From contig NC_065541.1 of assembly GCF_932294415.1 (NCBI RefSeq), forward strand, positions 66,928,695 through 66,992,694: DNA of 64,000 nt, read 5' to 3'. The notes beneath the pieces were generated by a model that saw nothing but the letters and a program-made list of their open reading frames with translations, searched no databases and was not told where the DNA came from. Shown here piece after piece: positions 23,283 through 35,367 of the stretch (within the stretch, counting starts at the first letter, position 1; each line of letters opens with the position of its first letter). The DNA is from Quercus robur. Its lineage: Eukaryota; Streptophyta; Magnoliopsida; Fagales; Fagaceae. The translations under genes were made by a program, and so were the position numbers.

Positions 23283-24403
23283 TCTGTTATATCAGCTAGC
23301 TATGGAGAGAATTATGGGCACTTGCCTATCATATCTATATGTGCAGCTGTTCTACTTTGAAGTTGATGGTGGCTTGTGTATGGAATTTCCATATATAAAA
23401 CTTAAATATCTAAGGTTGATAAAATTTAAGTGACAACTACTTTTGAGAAGATGTCCTTTCTCTTGGAAAAACGGATCATGCTAATTATGTGTCATTGTAA
23501 ATTATACCTGTTTGAATGCTAGTTGAACTTCTTTCTCCATAATGCCCCTATTATGTGCATCTAATAATAAGAAACAGGTTCTCAAATCTTAATACATTGT
23601 GTTGCTTTTGTTCCATAGCATTAGTGTTGATTTTCTGTTCTTGTTATTTTGAACAAACAAACATCAAATCCATACCATTACTGAAAATTCTGTAAGTAGT
23701 TGATTATCATGCAGGCATATCTGACAGCTTCCTTTCATGTTAAATAGGTTTTTCTGGTCAAGACCATAACCAACTATATTAAGTTTCAATCTGATTGTGA
23801 ACTTGAAACTCAGGTTGTCTTTCTGGCTTCTTGCCTACTTGACAGTAAAGGGTTAGCAATCCTGATTATTCAACAGATAATTAGCGTTCTGCTTTCTGGC
23901 TTCTTGCCTACTCAATCCTGATTTTTCAACAGAGAATTAGCGTTCTTTAATAAATCATGAGCAGGCCATGAAAAACATCCCATGAGGTTCATGGAAAACC
24001 AGAATTATCGCAATAGCTGGAAACTGTAAAGTCGATAATCTTTTCCCGGTGGACTGATATTGTTATGATAATAGGCCACATGGCCAAAGCCATCTGTTTT
24101 GGGGTTTTCACAAAATAAAGTTTAGGCCACTGAGCCGCTTCAAGAACATGTAACAGAAGAAAAGCTGGCTATTCAAAACTTCCAAATCTACACGGCTGTG
24201 CCAAGCTCACAAATTTTCTTAATCAATTCTAATGAAAGAGAATGGGCATTCCACCCATTACGTACAGAGAGAACCAAGGATTTCGGTCTTGGTCCACCAA
24301 CAAAAAGATAACAAATAACAAACATACAGATAACTTGAGAACAGCCACTGCAACTCCAAAACAGCCCACTTTGTTACTCATTACTGAAACTAGAATTTCA
24401 GAA
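23283..24403. other. Intergenic region between convergent macro and reticulon genes
   Basis: Holds the 3' UTRs of both genes and a small tandem duplication (listed separately). No further gene is seen. The two genes converge with about 1.1 kb between stop codons. Confidence 0.55.
23818..23945. repeat. Tandem duplication, two units
   Basis: The block CTTTCTGGCTTCTTGCCTAC followed by AATCCTGATT, TTCAACAGA and AATTAGCGTTCT occurs twice. The first unit has about 18 extra bases (TGACAGTAAAGGGTTAGC). It is local and non-coding. Confidence 0.8.
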
Positions 24404-27400
24404 CTATGAATCCTTGTTCTTAGAAAAACTCCGGGGGAGTCTGCTAAAAACACCATCATCCACTATTTTATAGTGCTTTGAAAATTGTCGTTGGATTATT
24501 CCGCAATACCTATCAACAGGTTCCTCATATTTGCTGTACAACGCAGGAACTGTAATTGATATGATGGTTCCTGTTGCCATCGAATTAGAGAAAAGTGTAA
24601 GTAGAGCATCAAAAACTGAGGAACTTATTTGTAAATCAACCTCTCTCTCTCAAGAAAAAGAAAACGAAAAAGAAAAAGAAAAAGAAATTAAAAAAAAAAA
24701 AATTTTGATGAGTGTCTTATGCACCTAATTCCGTGTGTATAAGAAAAAAGCAGTTGGCTGGAAAGTTTTTGGCGAGCTCAAGTCAGAAAAATAGTTTACT
24801 TAAGTTAAATGGGAGCTCATTTTGTTGCCAAGACATGATGGATGTCTTATGCTGACCATGCAAGAATGGTTAATTTTCAAATTGGCCTCAAGTTTGAAAG
24901 AAAAATCTGGATTGTCACATGTGATCTACAGTAGCACACACTAGCAGGGGCAAGCAAAACATCCCATGACATGGCAAGACAGATATATTGCTAAAGGTTG
25001 AAAATCTAAGGTCAGTTGGCAGATATACATACGACAGTAAGCCACAGTGCATCTTTTTAAGACAAAGGAAGAACAAAGGCGTAAAAAAGAGACAGAAGAT
25101 TTTCCTATATAATAACTGGGCCAAATTATGTGATGATATACACATAATATGTACATTGATAGATACATAATGACTTTAAAAGGAAAAGGTTAGAAAAAGA
25201 AAACAATAAGCAGCACACACACACAGAGGAACGAGTTACACAACATCAGCCACCGCACTTAAGTGACAGACTAAGGATGAATTTGCATACCAATATATGC
25301 AAGAGTGAAGAAAGAGAAGTAGCTACCGATGACAGACAAGAGCCACATACAGACCACCACCTGTAATACATAATAGTATGTGAGAGAATTCCTTAAATGA
25401 ATCAGCAAGGTACACAATGCACAATTAAAAGAAGATTCCCATGGTTTCAGTGGGATCAATAATAGATCCCAAGAACCTATTTAAATAGCAGAGAGCTCCA
25501 TAAATCATGCAGGGGATTGGAACCCAAATACAGTGGTTTGCACTACCTGCCCTGCAAACCAAATAGAACAAACATTGATACCAAATTGTTGTCTAAGAGA
25601 AAATTAAACACAGTTGAGTTGCAGTGCAGTTTCTGAAACAGAAAATTCTTGTCTTTCTTCGGGGAAAGGCTCTGCACAGGTACTCATGGTCACCCCTGCC
25701 CATTTTTGGACATTTCCCCACATCTCTGCCCCCTCTTGGCATATTTAAACCATTTTTTTTGGGCACCAATAAATGTAGGTTGATTATCATTTTGACAATG
25801 GATGAATAATTGTCATCTACAAATCATGATTGCCTCATATTTGCCCCACTATGGTTGCAACACCTCAGCCATACAGCTTAGCATGTTTGAATAATTATAC
25901 TGTAAATCTAGACTGACCTTGAAAAAAAGTCTAAAATCCTTGCCAAGAGTGATGTCGTGAGCCATATGCAGAACATTATTGATTTTAACACGAAATGATG
26001 CTGCAGCATTATTAACCATTTCCTCTGATAATACTAGCTCCGGTAATGTTTGTAATTGTCTGCTCAAGAATGGAAACAGTTCTCATGATGAAAATAGTTT
26101 TGGCTCTATAATAGTAGAGAGATATAATCAATTAGCAGATCAAGGGTAAGATTACCTATCTCTGATAACGTTATAGTTGGCCCAAAGAAATAATAGTATG
26201 ATTAAAATCAGCAACACATCTGAACAAATTGATAAGAATGATAATCCAGACCGCTCAAATAGGAGCCATGCAACTGTAGCAACAACAATGACACCAAAAG
26301 AAGCAGTCCGCCGCTTCCACAATAGAATATCAGCAGCTAAAATAAAAATACAGATAGTCAAGTAAAATGATATCAACTAGAGAACACATTTAAATATATG
26401 CCAGAAGGCTGTAGCTGGTGAAAAATAATATGAAAATTTACATTACTAGTTTGCTGCAGGTTTTGATGGCAAATTGTAATTGCTAATAAAAGAAAGTGGT
26501 ACATATTATAAATGCTCAACACGTCATAATCCAGCTAATTAGAGTTGGTAATAAAAAAAATTCAAATGGATTGAAGGCAGGGGGATGAGAAACATAAAGA
26601 TAATGTAAAGGTCAAATCCAAATAACAAAAAAAAGAGGACCCAGAAAAAGAGTTGGTCTGTAAAGGATAGGAAGTTTTTCAATGGTAAGGTACACAGGAT
26701 TTGTTCTCATCTCAAATCAGGCACCCCTTCTATCTCCTACATATTTAAAGTACTGTAATGCAAATCCAACTGCTTTTGCATGAAAGAAAAATGCAGCAAA
26801 CAGTCAAGCCATTCGAAAAGGCTGGTATCTTTTAGCCGAAAGAGAGAGAGGAAAAAAAAAAAAAAGAAGAAGATGAAAAGGCTGGTCTCAGCAAATAAAT
26901 ACAAACTTTCAATCAGAGGAGAGCAAAAAATTTTCCTGTACATGATGGATTAAAAGAGAAAACCAACAGCAGTTGTGATTGCAAAGAAGGAAGCAACATA
27001 AATCCAAGTTGTGCTAAAAACATTGATTCAAAATATAGAAACTCCGTATAATCTCTCTTTTTTTCTTTTTTTCTATAAGCAAAAACTGTGATATATAATC
27101 ATTGATACAATGGCATTTACTACACATCATTAATACTATCACTTTTAGAGAGAATACATCAAGAAGAGTTTTGCCAAGGTGAATCACTGGAAGAAATAAA
27201 AGAAGACAACTTCAATTAAACCTAGGTACAACACACAGGCCCGTAAGGCAAACTTTGTGATATAATGGACTCGTATGACATAACATAAATGGTGGTTGCT
27301 ACTACAATATCATCCATAACTAGGAGTTACATTCTACCCCTTTTTTCCAGTACTATTCTTTTCTTCCTATCTTCTCATATGATGTGTATTTATCACCATC

Positions 27401-28430
27401 TGTTTAGATTTCAGCCAGTCTTGCATTGTTTAATTTCTAAATTTCCTATACCAGGGTGAGGGTACCATAGCAATCTACACATACAATTAATAATGAACCA
27501 AAGTGGCACCACTCCTCTTTAACATAACTTTCAGAAAATCCAGTTGCCTTCTATTGATGGTCTAACACCATGGTATGATTGCAGATGTTAGGATTGAGAA
27601 TTGGGAACTTTTAACGGGCAGAACAAGCCACTGCAAAAGGCCCTTGAGTACGTTCAAACAAAACAATCTATTGCACAAATACCTTCTCCATTCATGATTG
27701 CCCCCATCCAATTTTACCTAACAGGTACCATCTCTTCTATCGTTTTCATATTTTTAATTAAAACTGTTTTGCCCATTAAAAGTTTCCAATTCTCAATCCT
27801 GTGCATCATCCTGAATGATAAATTAAAGAAAGACATGATAGCACAAAACACAAAGTTAAAAAATTTGGAAACAATTACTAATCCATCAAAGTCTGCAACA
27901 TGATACCCAATTATGTTCCTTTTTCACATTGGTCAAGAACCCACTAACTTAATTAGAGAATAAGATGCAATCACCAATTTTTTCAATTCATAAAACTTAC
28001 ATTAAGGGAAGGAATTGAACTCCAGCACAAATTGTCTAAGCCGCAATAACACACTAAAAAAGACACAAACTTGCAAAGAGTGATCGCATCAACGGTTGTG
28101 TTTAAAATTGAAAATGCACGAAAGCCCACTTCATATAACACCCAAATCTGTTCTTCATTAGAAGTAATCAAAAATTCCCTTCATCTTAAAACCACTATAA
28201 ATCATAAATCCCAAATGTAAAGGACGCAACTTTAACATATGAAAATGAAATAAAGTCAGTCAAAAATCTTTTTTTTTTTTTTTACCTTTACCTCCACCCA
28301 TAAAACTGTGGATTGTGCCTCGGTAAGCTGACTCTCCTGGGCTACCTGAAGATGTTGAAGATGTGCAAGCTGTGGCCTTTCTTGCGTCCCCATCATCCTC
28401 AATGTTACACAAGTCCTCTGGACTTTCCAT
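24404..28430 (-). CDS. RTNLB16: Reticulon-like protein, RTNLB16 type
   Basis: Five exons on the minus strand: 28430-28286, 26336-26156, 26059-25918, 25360-25291 and 24570-24404, joining in frame to 234 aa. Residues 1-45 are acidic and Ser/Thr-rich ([17 protein letters not shown], then [10 protein letters not shown]). The reticulon homology domain begins at [14 protein letters not shown]. Two long hydrophobic hairpins follow: about residues 58-105 ([26 protein letters not shown]), then a polar loop with [13 protein letters not shown], and about residues 157-182 ([20 protein letters not shown]). The tail [17 protein letters not shown] is typical. Reticulons wedge into the ER membrane and curve it. 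The MGGGKAAD entry and the closeness to LSF2 point to RTNLB16; the symbol is from memory. Intron 1 (1.9 kb) holds no recognisable gene. Confidence 0.92.
24655..24705. repeat. (GAAAAA)n-like microsatellite
   Basis: A-rich simple repeat (AAAGAAAACGAAAAAGAAA and continuing) in the last intron of the reticulon gene. Confidence 0.85.
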
Positions 28431-28959
28431 GAAAACCCAGAACTAATACAACCCCAGAGAAGTTGAACCCCCCAGAAGGAGAAAGATGAGGCAATAACTT
28501 GAATTGGGCAACTGAGAATTTTTCAAGTTGGTTTCAAAATTTTTGAAAGCTGAGAATAACTTTTCATTTTGTGTAAGAGACTCCGAGTTGGGATCAGAAT
28601 CCTGGAGTAGTCAACTTCACGCTTTCCGAGGTGAATACGTGGCCAGTTCTAAAAGAAACTAAGAAATGGTCAAAGTCGACTTTACAAGCTCCGCGGTGAT
28701 AATATTGAACTGAAAGGTTTTGTTGAGGCGATACTATATTTGGTCGCCTTGAAAGGCTACGAATAGCCAAGATAATTTTTATAAACTTTTTTTTTTTTTT
28801 TTTTGGGATGGGTTTTATAACCAAAAAATAACCCTATACTTTCACTTGGGTCAAATTCAAACCCTAAAACTTCGCAAAAAATTTCATAAATACCGATATA
28901 GAAAGTTGTGAATGATAGATAACAGTGTGATGTTCATAATAAAATATTGTTAACTCAAT
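28431..28959. other. Upstream region of the reticulon-like gene
   Basis: Contains the likely 5' UTR and promoter of the reticulon gene. No other gene is seen. A T-run lies at 28788-28804. Confidence 0.5.
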
Positions 28960-29860
28960 TATTATGAAAACTAGTATGTAATTTTGTGCATATACACGAA
29001 TACATTTAAAAACAATCAGAATTATATATATATATATATATATATAATTTAGAATCTAATTAGATCTAAACTCTTTTATTTTTGCATTCAATAATTTACT
29101 TGCCACAAAAATTTTTAAATTAGATAGAACACATGTGCAAAATTGAACTCCATTTAAAATTCAATTTAGAATCTAATTGAATTTAGACTCTTCAATTTTT
29201 GCACCTAATAATTTACTTAACACTCAAATTTAAAAATTAGATGAGATACGTGGCGCAAAATTAGATTCCAGTTTAGAATTTAATTGGATTTTCTCTTAGC
29301 TTTGGCTATTTATATATATATATATATATATATATGACTTATACTCTTGAATTGTTTTTAGTTATACAAAAAAAATGGCTCATAAATATAAAATCATTCA
29401 AAAATTATAATTTTTTTATGGTTTCCTTATATTAGACTCCTCGTTTTTTACACTAAATTAACTCATTTGACACAAAAATTAAAAAAAAAAACTTGATTAG
29501 ATGAGACACATGGCACAAAATTAAACTTTAATTGAAATCCAATTTTTATATTGAATTAACTCACTTGACACAAAAATTTAAAATCTTAGATTAGATGGGA
29601 CACATAGCGTAAAATTATACTCTAATTTAATTCCAATTTTAAATCTAATTAGATTTTCTCTTTTTTTTTTTAGAGAGTTTCAACCTATGGGTTCCGCTCC
29701 TGATAATAGCTCTTTATCATCAGACCAAGACACCAATCAGTTTTTGGTGTAGGCGGGGATTGAACCCCAGATCTCTTATACAACCATCAGAGATTTTACC
29801 AATTGAGCTAACTGGATTTTCTCTTAGTTTTACCTATTATTATATATATATAGACTAGTC
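28960..29860. repeat. Dispersed AT-rich repeat, copy 1
   Basis: Matches 47100-47850 almost base for base outside microsatellites, beginning with ACATTTAAAAACAAT after GTGCATAT. The interior repeats a unit built on AATTAGATG(A/G)GACACATGGC and AAAATTTAAA four or more times. Two (TA)n runs occur in the same places in both copies. There is no coding capacity and no clear terminal repeats. It is a non-autonomous element of unknown class. Confidence 0.85.
29663..29814 (-). mobile_element. tRNA-derived SINE inserted in the dispersed repeat
   Basis: Read on the minus strand it starts AGTTAGCTCAATTGGTAAA (box A), then GGGTTCAATCCC (box B), then AACTGATTGGTGTCTTGG, and ends with an A-rich tail (T-run at 29661-29671 on the plus strand). 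GATTTTCTCTT occurs on both sides (29652-29662 and 29815-29825) as a target duplication. The sister repeat at 47.1 kb lacks the SINE, an empty site. It is the best-preserved SINE in the window. Confidence 0.9.
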
Positions 29861-30424
29861 GGTAACTAGAGCAATGCTTGAGAAAGTTAGACATAATCCT
29901 TTTTGTCTAAATAAGAAATTTGATAATTATGATAACCAACGAACATTTATTATAATCATAATGCCAAGAATATTGTAGTTTTGTCACCTTTTGAGTATTT
30001 TTAAATAAAATATTTAGGATTTAAATTCTCTCTTTTCTATTGCAACTATCGAATTATAAACAAACGAAATCAACAAATACTTTCAACGGTCTTTCTTAGA
30101 TTTTAGAAGTTTGAAATTGGAAGCGTTTTTCGTTTCTTAAAGTAGAGACTAAGAGACTAAGATTGTCTATCTATGAGATATTAGTATGTAGAATACAGAA
30201 GCTCCACCGACTTACCCTCCTTAATTCTCCAACCATGAAACTTGCTTGCTTTCTCCCCCTAAACTGTGACATATTACCACCATCAACCTCCACAAAATTG
30301 TGTTGTTCAAAGACAAATTTGTGATAAAGAAATCAGGTTACGAATAGTAAAGAGAAAGAGAATGTAGAGATAATGAAATTCAAATTTTGACCGGACCTAA
30401 AAGTAGAGGTTTTAAATAACTAGC

Positions 30425-31171
30425 AGATGGAGATGATGATTTTGGCCTTAAAACTCATCAACCCAAAGGAAAGTGGGAATTCTCCTTTTTCATCAATTTC
30501 TAAAACATGACACTTTTCTACTACTATTTTTGGTAGGTGAACTTCCACGCAACTTTTGAAGTGTTTAATACTAATACCGATTATCAACAATGATGAGCCA
30601 TAAAATATATCATTGTTCATGTATCAACCCACGATTATTCTTACTTTGGTTGAATATGGCTTAGATGTTGGTTGAACTTCAACAAATATGAATTTTGAAC
30701 AATAGTATGTTTCACATCAAATGAGAGGAAAATATTTCGTTTTTTCTTTTTCTTTTTAATGATAGAAAATATATGCCAATATTGATGTCAATAAGACTAA
30801 CATTTTAGCTAGGTTACAAATTACATGTTAAGCTTCCTTCATCAAATCACCTGTTTTATTTATTATGATATGCAATCTTTTCATCACCTTCATATTTATT
30901 TTTCTCAATCATGCTGTTTCACATTCTCTTGATATTTTATTTGATAAAAGTTGAATACATTCTCATGTAACGTCCAAGTCCAATTGGCTCGACCATAATC
31001 CAATTGATGATCATGGTTTGCACTAAACACTTCAAAAGCAACATGGAAGTTCTCCTACCAAAAATAGTTGTAGAAAAGTGTAGTTTCTAATATTTTGATT
31101 TAAAAGAGAATTCACACTCTCTTTTGGGCTAAAGAGTTTTAAGTCCAAAAGCATCATCTCCATATTTATAA
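30425..31171. repeat. Inverted repeat, about 150-bp arms, 450-bp spacer
   Basis: Bases 30425-30575 match the reverse complement of 31023-31171. Shared blocks in the minus-sense reading are AAACACTTCAAAAG, TGGAAGTTC, CTACCAAAAATAGT, GTAGAAAAGTGT and CATCATCTCCAT. By eye about 75-80% identical. The left arm on the minus strand stays open for 67 codons, but I recognise no protein. It may be part of an unclassified element or an inverted duplication of a gene scrap. Confidence 0.75.
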
Positions 31172-31365
31172 TGGTAGTTGTTCTTTAGGTTGTTGATGAT
31201 TTGTACATAGTGCTTTCTGAACTCCCTAGGTGTTAATGTGTAAACTAGATTGAATATGAGTGATTGAACAAGTAATTTAATTGGCATGTTACAGGAGAGA
31301 TTAAGCATTCAATATACTCTAAGATCATAACGAATCAAAGAGTTGAAACATTTGATATATATATA

Positions 31366-32130
31366 TGTAGGGACGCGATTCTCAAACGGCCCAACAATGA
31401 CGTTGGGCTCGCGCGTGAAGGATCCCTCACAATAAAATTTGTAGAGAGTGGGCTTGAAAGGCTAGCGTTTGGTCACAGGGCGTTGGTCCGAACCGGATTT
31501 TAAGGAACTCAGATAAGAAAAGGCTTCAGCCTGGATATCTAAGCCCCACAGCTTTATAACTTGAGGGATTGGACTCCTCGGATCAGGTCCGAGGAGCACT
31601 AATGTTTTTCTCCGGTTATCCGGCGGTGGATTTTTCGTGGTGGTGTACATATATTATCCAGGCATTCTCATCCCTGGAGTTTTTCCCAGGAAGTGAGATG
31701 GGGATCCCATTCTAATTAGTTTACCTTTCCTTTTATACTAGCCTACGTTTGCTGTCCCTCGTCCACGTGTAGGGTCAACTTTTCCAGGACTGATGTTTGT
31801 CCCGTCAATCTAATCCCAGAATTGTTGGGGATGATTAATAAAGCCTAAAAATCAGGTTCTGTTAGGTGTAAAGTCTTATCAGTGAAGGGTATTAAGGACA
31901 ACTTCCCTGAAATATTTTAGATCTTCTTACGGATTTGTTCTTATAGTTCTCTTTTACCCCTCTTGTCAAGGGAGCTTTAGGCTTGCCGAGGACTAAACCG
32001 TCCTCGGCTGCATATCTGGGCCATCCCCAGCCTTATACTTTTAAGCTTGGGCCATAACTTTTTTTTCAGCTTGGGCTTGCGGGCTCCCCACGAGCAAGTG
32101 GGCCTGGCCTATAAACTATCGGGCCCCACA
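31366..32130 (-). mobile_element. Solo LTR, same family as the element at 40.7 kb
   Basis: Bounded by TGTAGGGACG and GGGCCCCACA, with ATATA on both sides (31361-31365, 32131-32135). It shares AATAAAATTTGTAGAGAGTG, the paired GCCGAGGAC...GTCCTCGG motif and the end GGCCCCACA with the LTRs at 40733 and 43400. Sense runs on the minus strand. The 5-bp duplication is in TA-rich DNA and so is weaker evidence alone. No internal region remains, so it is a recombination remnant. Confidence 0.85.
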
Positions 32131-32824
32131 ATATATATATCATATTAAATCTTAAGAACTTGTCAACATGCAATGATTCCAAATAGTAAATTAATCTCAA
32201 AATTCAATCATCAATCTATAGAAAGCACATGGATAATCCCAAGAACACATGTTAAAAATATTAGGTTTCACCTCTAATCCTAGCTAGAGATTTAGCCACA
32301 CATAGTTACGCAAAAGAAATCAATGCTAAACCTCTAAAAGAAGAAGAAAAAAATATTAAAAAGAGTTCTAGGACTTTTCCTCTTCTATTGTGTCAACCTC
32401 CTCCGAAAGCTAAAGAGAAAATCCCACAAATTTAGGATGTAAAATCCGTGATTTTTGGAATTGTATCTGCTGTCAACTTCCATCCCACTTTTGGCCTCCA
32501 AAACGAATTTTTTTTTTTTTTTTTTTGGAATTTGTGTTAAGCTAAAAAGTTGAAGATTTTCTACTATTGGACATTTGTGTAACAAGTTATGGCAAAAATA
32601 CTAAAACAGTGCAAAATGTATCCATGTTAGGATTTTTACAATTTTGGCTTGAACGAATATTTTTCTTCCCTTTTTAATTCCAGTACATTTTTTTTTTTTT
32701 AAACTTCTTTAATGCTCAAAAGTCATGCCCCAATTGATCTTGACCCTTGGATTCTCTTGGTTCCATGTCAGCATGATCAGTTGGCTAGTTTTAATCTCCC
32801 TTAAGGGGAAAATACACATTAAGA

Positions 32825-32857
<33 letters not shown>

Positions 32858-33168
32858 AAAGAGATATCTTTTAAACTCATATATTTACGTGTAATTAAAA
32901 ATAAAATTTTTGTGATATTGCCTATTGAAACTAAAATAATAGTGTAAATTTAAGCAATCAACTGGGACTCGTGGAAGTATTGTTGCTTATTAAACCTCCA
33001 ACTCTTTTGGTTGCATTCGTGGGTATCTTGGACTTCTTTGAGGCCATTGATCTGGGTGGATTGGAGACATGAAGATTTCTAGGATGGACTCCAACCAAGT
33101 GTTCTTGACATTTGTACCAAATAAAAAATAAAAAATTCATAAGAGATAAATAACATCATTGCGATACA
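32131..33168. other. Intergenic region, nothing recognisable
   Basis: AT-rich spacer with T-runs at 32509-32526 and 32689-32700 and a (TA)n run near 32835. Short open frames lack motifs. Confidence 0.5.
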
Positions 33169-34948
33169 GTGTACCAAATGATCAATTTATATTGATTGAT
33201 ATGGAAGTGAGTACAGTTATCTATATAACTCTTTAAAATGATAGAATAAAATAAACTCCTTTGATTTGATCTCTAAGAAGCTTTACAATCCAAAGAGCTA
33301 TGAAGCATGATCTTGAATCTTGCGTTATTGTCTTCGAGTTTAATGAGTAGTTGAACGTATGTACTTGATTTGATGCAAGAGATGTTGGATTAATCTCGTA
33401 CCAAATCAAAGGAACATGATGGAAAATCCTTACTTTGATTTAAAGAAATAGGAATGAGCATTGATTTTGAGGGAGCTATGATGCTCTTTTGGACTTAAAG
33501 ATGACTCTTTATTTTGACAGAGTGTCAAAAGGGTTTTTCTCTCTAAGGCTGCGTTTGGTTCAATGTAAATCGAATTCTGAGTGTAAAATGAATGCAGGGG
33601 AAAGTGAATTCCCGTAAGGAAAATGAAATCCGAGTGTTTGGTTCTGTAATGGAAAATAGTCCAGAAAATGATTTCCGATGTTTGGTAACATTCTGAAAAT
33701 GCTATTTTCCTACAAATTTTTCACATTATCTTAGCTCCCAAACAAATTTTATAACAGAAAAATTCAAAATATACACTTAACACAACCAAAAATCAAAATA
33801 AAAACATCTTTTATTCACAAACTTGGTGAGAGGAGGAAGAAAGAGTGAGAGATTGAGGGAAAGAGAGATAGATCGGGAAAGAGAGGATCGAAGTGGATGG
33901 AGGCGGCGACAGCCAGATCGGGTGGGTTTAGGGGTGGAGTGGAGTGGGCTGGTGGTCGGTGGCGGCCAGTGGGGGTTTGAGGAATGGGTTTGCGGAATGG
34001 GTTCGTCAAAGTGTTGGGTTCGTCGGAGTGGTGGGTTTGTAGGAATAGGTTTAAGGAATGGGTTTTCTGGGTTTCAGGGATGGGTGTGGTGGGATGCAAC
34101 CAAATCGGGTTGAGTTTGAACAAGAAAAAATGGAGGGGACGATGAAGCTGGAGGGGACTTCAGACGACGCCTTGTGGTTTGGGCATTGCTCGACGAAGAT
34201 GGAGGGGACTTCCGACGAGGGTGGGTTTGAACAGATGGGTTTACACAAGCAACAAAAAGGAAGGAAGAGGAATAGAGCACTCATCGTTGTGTGGATGGGA
34301 CGAGGACACCGATCTGACTGGTGAGGATGAGCTTCAGGTGGTGTGTGCTTGAGCTCAGTCTCAGTCTCTCTCTTCTAGGTGTGTTTTCTAGAAAATGGTT
34401 GAAGGTAAAATCAAAGCATAAACGATTTTATGCTTTTGGTGGATTATTTTACGGTCAACGGATTGCTGATTTTCTGTTGACCATTTTTTCCGTGGGTGCC
34501 CAAACACACACAAGGGTGTAAAACAGTTTCCTAAAATTGAAATCATGTGAAACAAACGCATATCTTTTTTCTTCTCATACGAAAGGCCTATATTTATAGG
34601 CGACTCAATGGTCATTGATTTGGAAATTTCACTTAGTATTTATTGAGATTTAATTACAAATTTTGAATTTGAATTTAATTTTGGTCGTGTATTTAATAAG
34701 AACTTTCCATGTGCATCTTTTATTCTGACATTGCCACATGGCTTTCATATTTCACACAACCCCATGGCTTGGACACATGTCATTTCTATGTGCATCATAG
34801 TAACTCATGGGCTTGCCATGTGGCTTGATTTTGTTTGTTGATTGTCCGCTATTGACACATCATCAAATGGAAATTAACTGGATCACAAATATTTGATCAT
34901 GATCGATCAGACGAACGTGAATACATCATAAAATTTTGATTTCTACAG
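33169..34948 (+). mobile_element. Possible Copia-type solo LTR split by a DNA transposon
   Basis: The outer parts 33169-33548 and 34562-34948 read together like one LTR, from TGTACCAAATG to TTTCTACA. The right part has GGCGACTCAATGGTCATTGA and AAGAACTTTCCATGTGCATC, phrases I associate with Copia LTRs of woody plants. No clear target duplication was found, so the borders and class are tentative. An insertion at 33549-34561 divides it. Confidence 0.4.
33549..34561. mobile_element. Non-autonomous DNA transposon with GC-rich core
   Basis: Starts GGCTGCGTTTGGTTC and ends GAAACAAACGCA, so the tips are inverted. The flanks look like parts of one LTR. The core (33830-34320) is unusually GC-rich for this window, with GGTGGGTTTG-type repeats and long open frames on both strands that are low-complexity shadows. 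The GC-rich core may be captured host DNA, but I recognise no protein. The superfamily (hAT or Mutator) is unresolved because no target duplication is clear. Confidence 0.55.
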
Positions 34949-34961
34949 CAGCATCAGCAAT

Positions 34962-35045
34962 AGCTAGCCGAAGCGAAAAGCTAAGGTTCCTAAACCGACT
35001 ACGAGTATGAGCGAAGCAAGGAGCTAAGGTTCCTAAACCGGCTAC
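34962..35045. repeat. Short tandem repeat, two units
   Basis: AGCTAAGGTTCCTAAACCG occurs at about 34979 and 35022, each preceded by GAAGC and followed by (A/G)CTAC. Unit length is about 43 bp. Function unknown. Confidence 0.75.
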
Positions 35046-35367
35046 TATTATGGGATTGTTGTATGAGTATATAATGTATTGTACCATTGTTTAATAATAG
35101 ACTTATTGAGTTGGGCTTAGTTTCTTAGTGTTTTTTACAGTTTGGGTTTTTGTCCTATAAGGTCTCTGTATGGGTGTGTATATTCTTCACTGCATCAAAA
35201 ATGTTTGTCCATGAACAATGTCAAACTTGAATTTTGATTGCTTAACTATCCAGTTAATATTTGATTAAAATTATTATTAAGCTATTCTAAGGATCTAGCC
35301 TCATTTCTTAATATTGTATTAAAATTGACCCATTGGTTGCTATTGCATTTTGCAAATTAAAGCTTTA

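Noticed and set aside
24915-25168. Cysteine-rich open frames on the minus strand
   Set aside because: They lie wholly in the last intron of the reticulon gene and have no conserved motif.
29663-29814. tRNA gene on the minus strand
   Set aside because: Box A and box B are present, but the body continues into a SINE with A-rich tail and target duplication, and no complete cloverleaf is formed.
33815-34324. Long open frames on both strands in the GC-rich block
   Set aside because: They overlap each other, are Arg/Gly/Pro/Ser low complexity and lie inside a transposon; no domain is recognisable.
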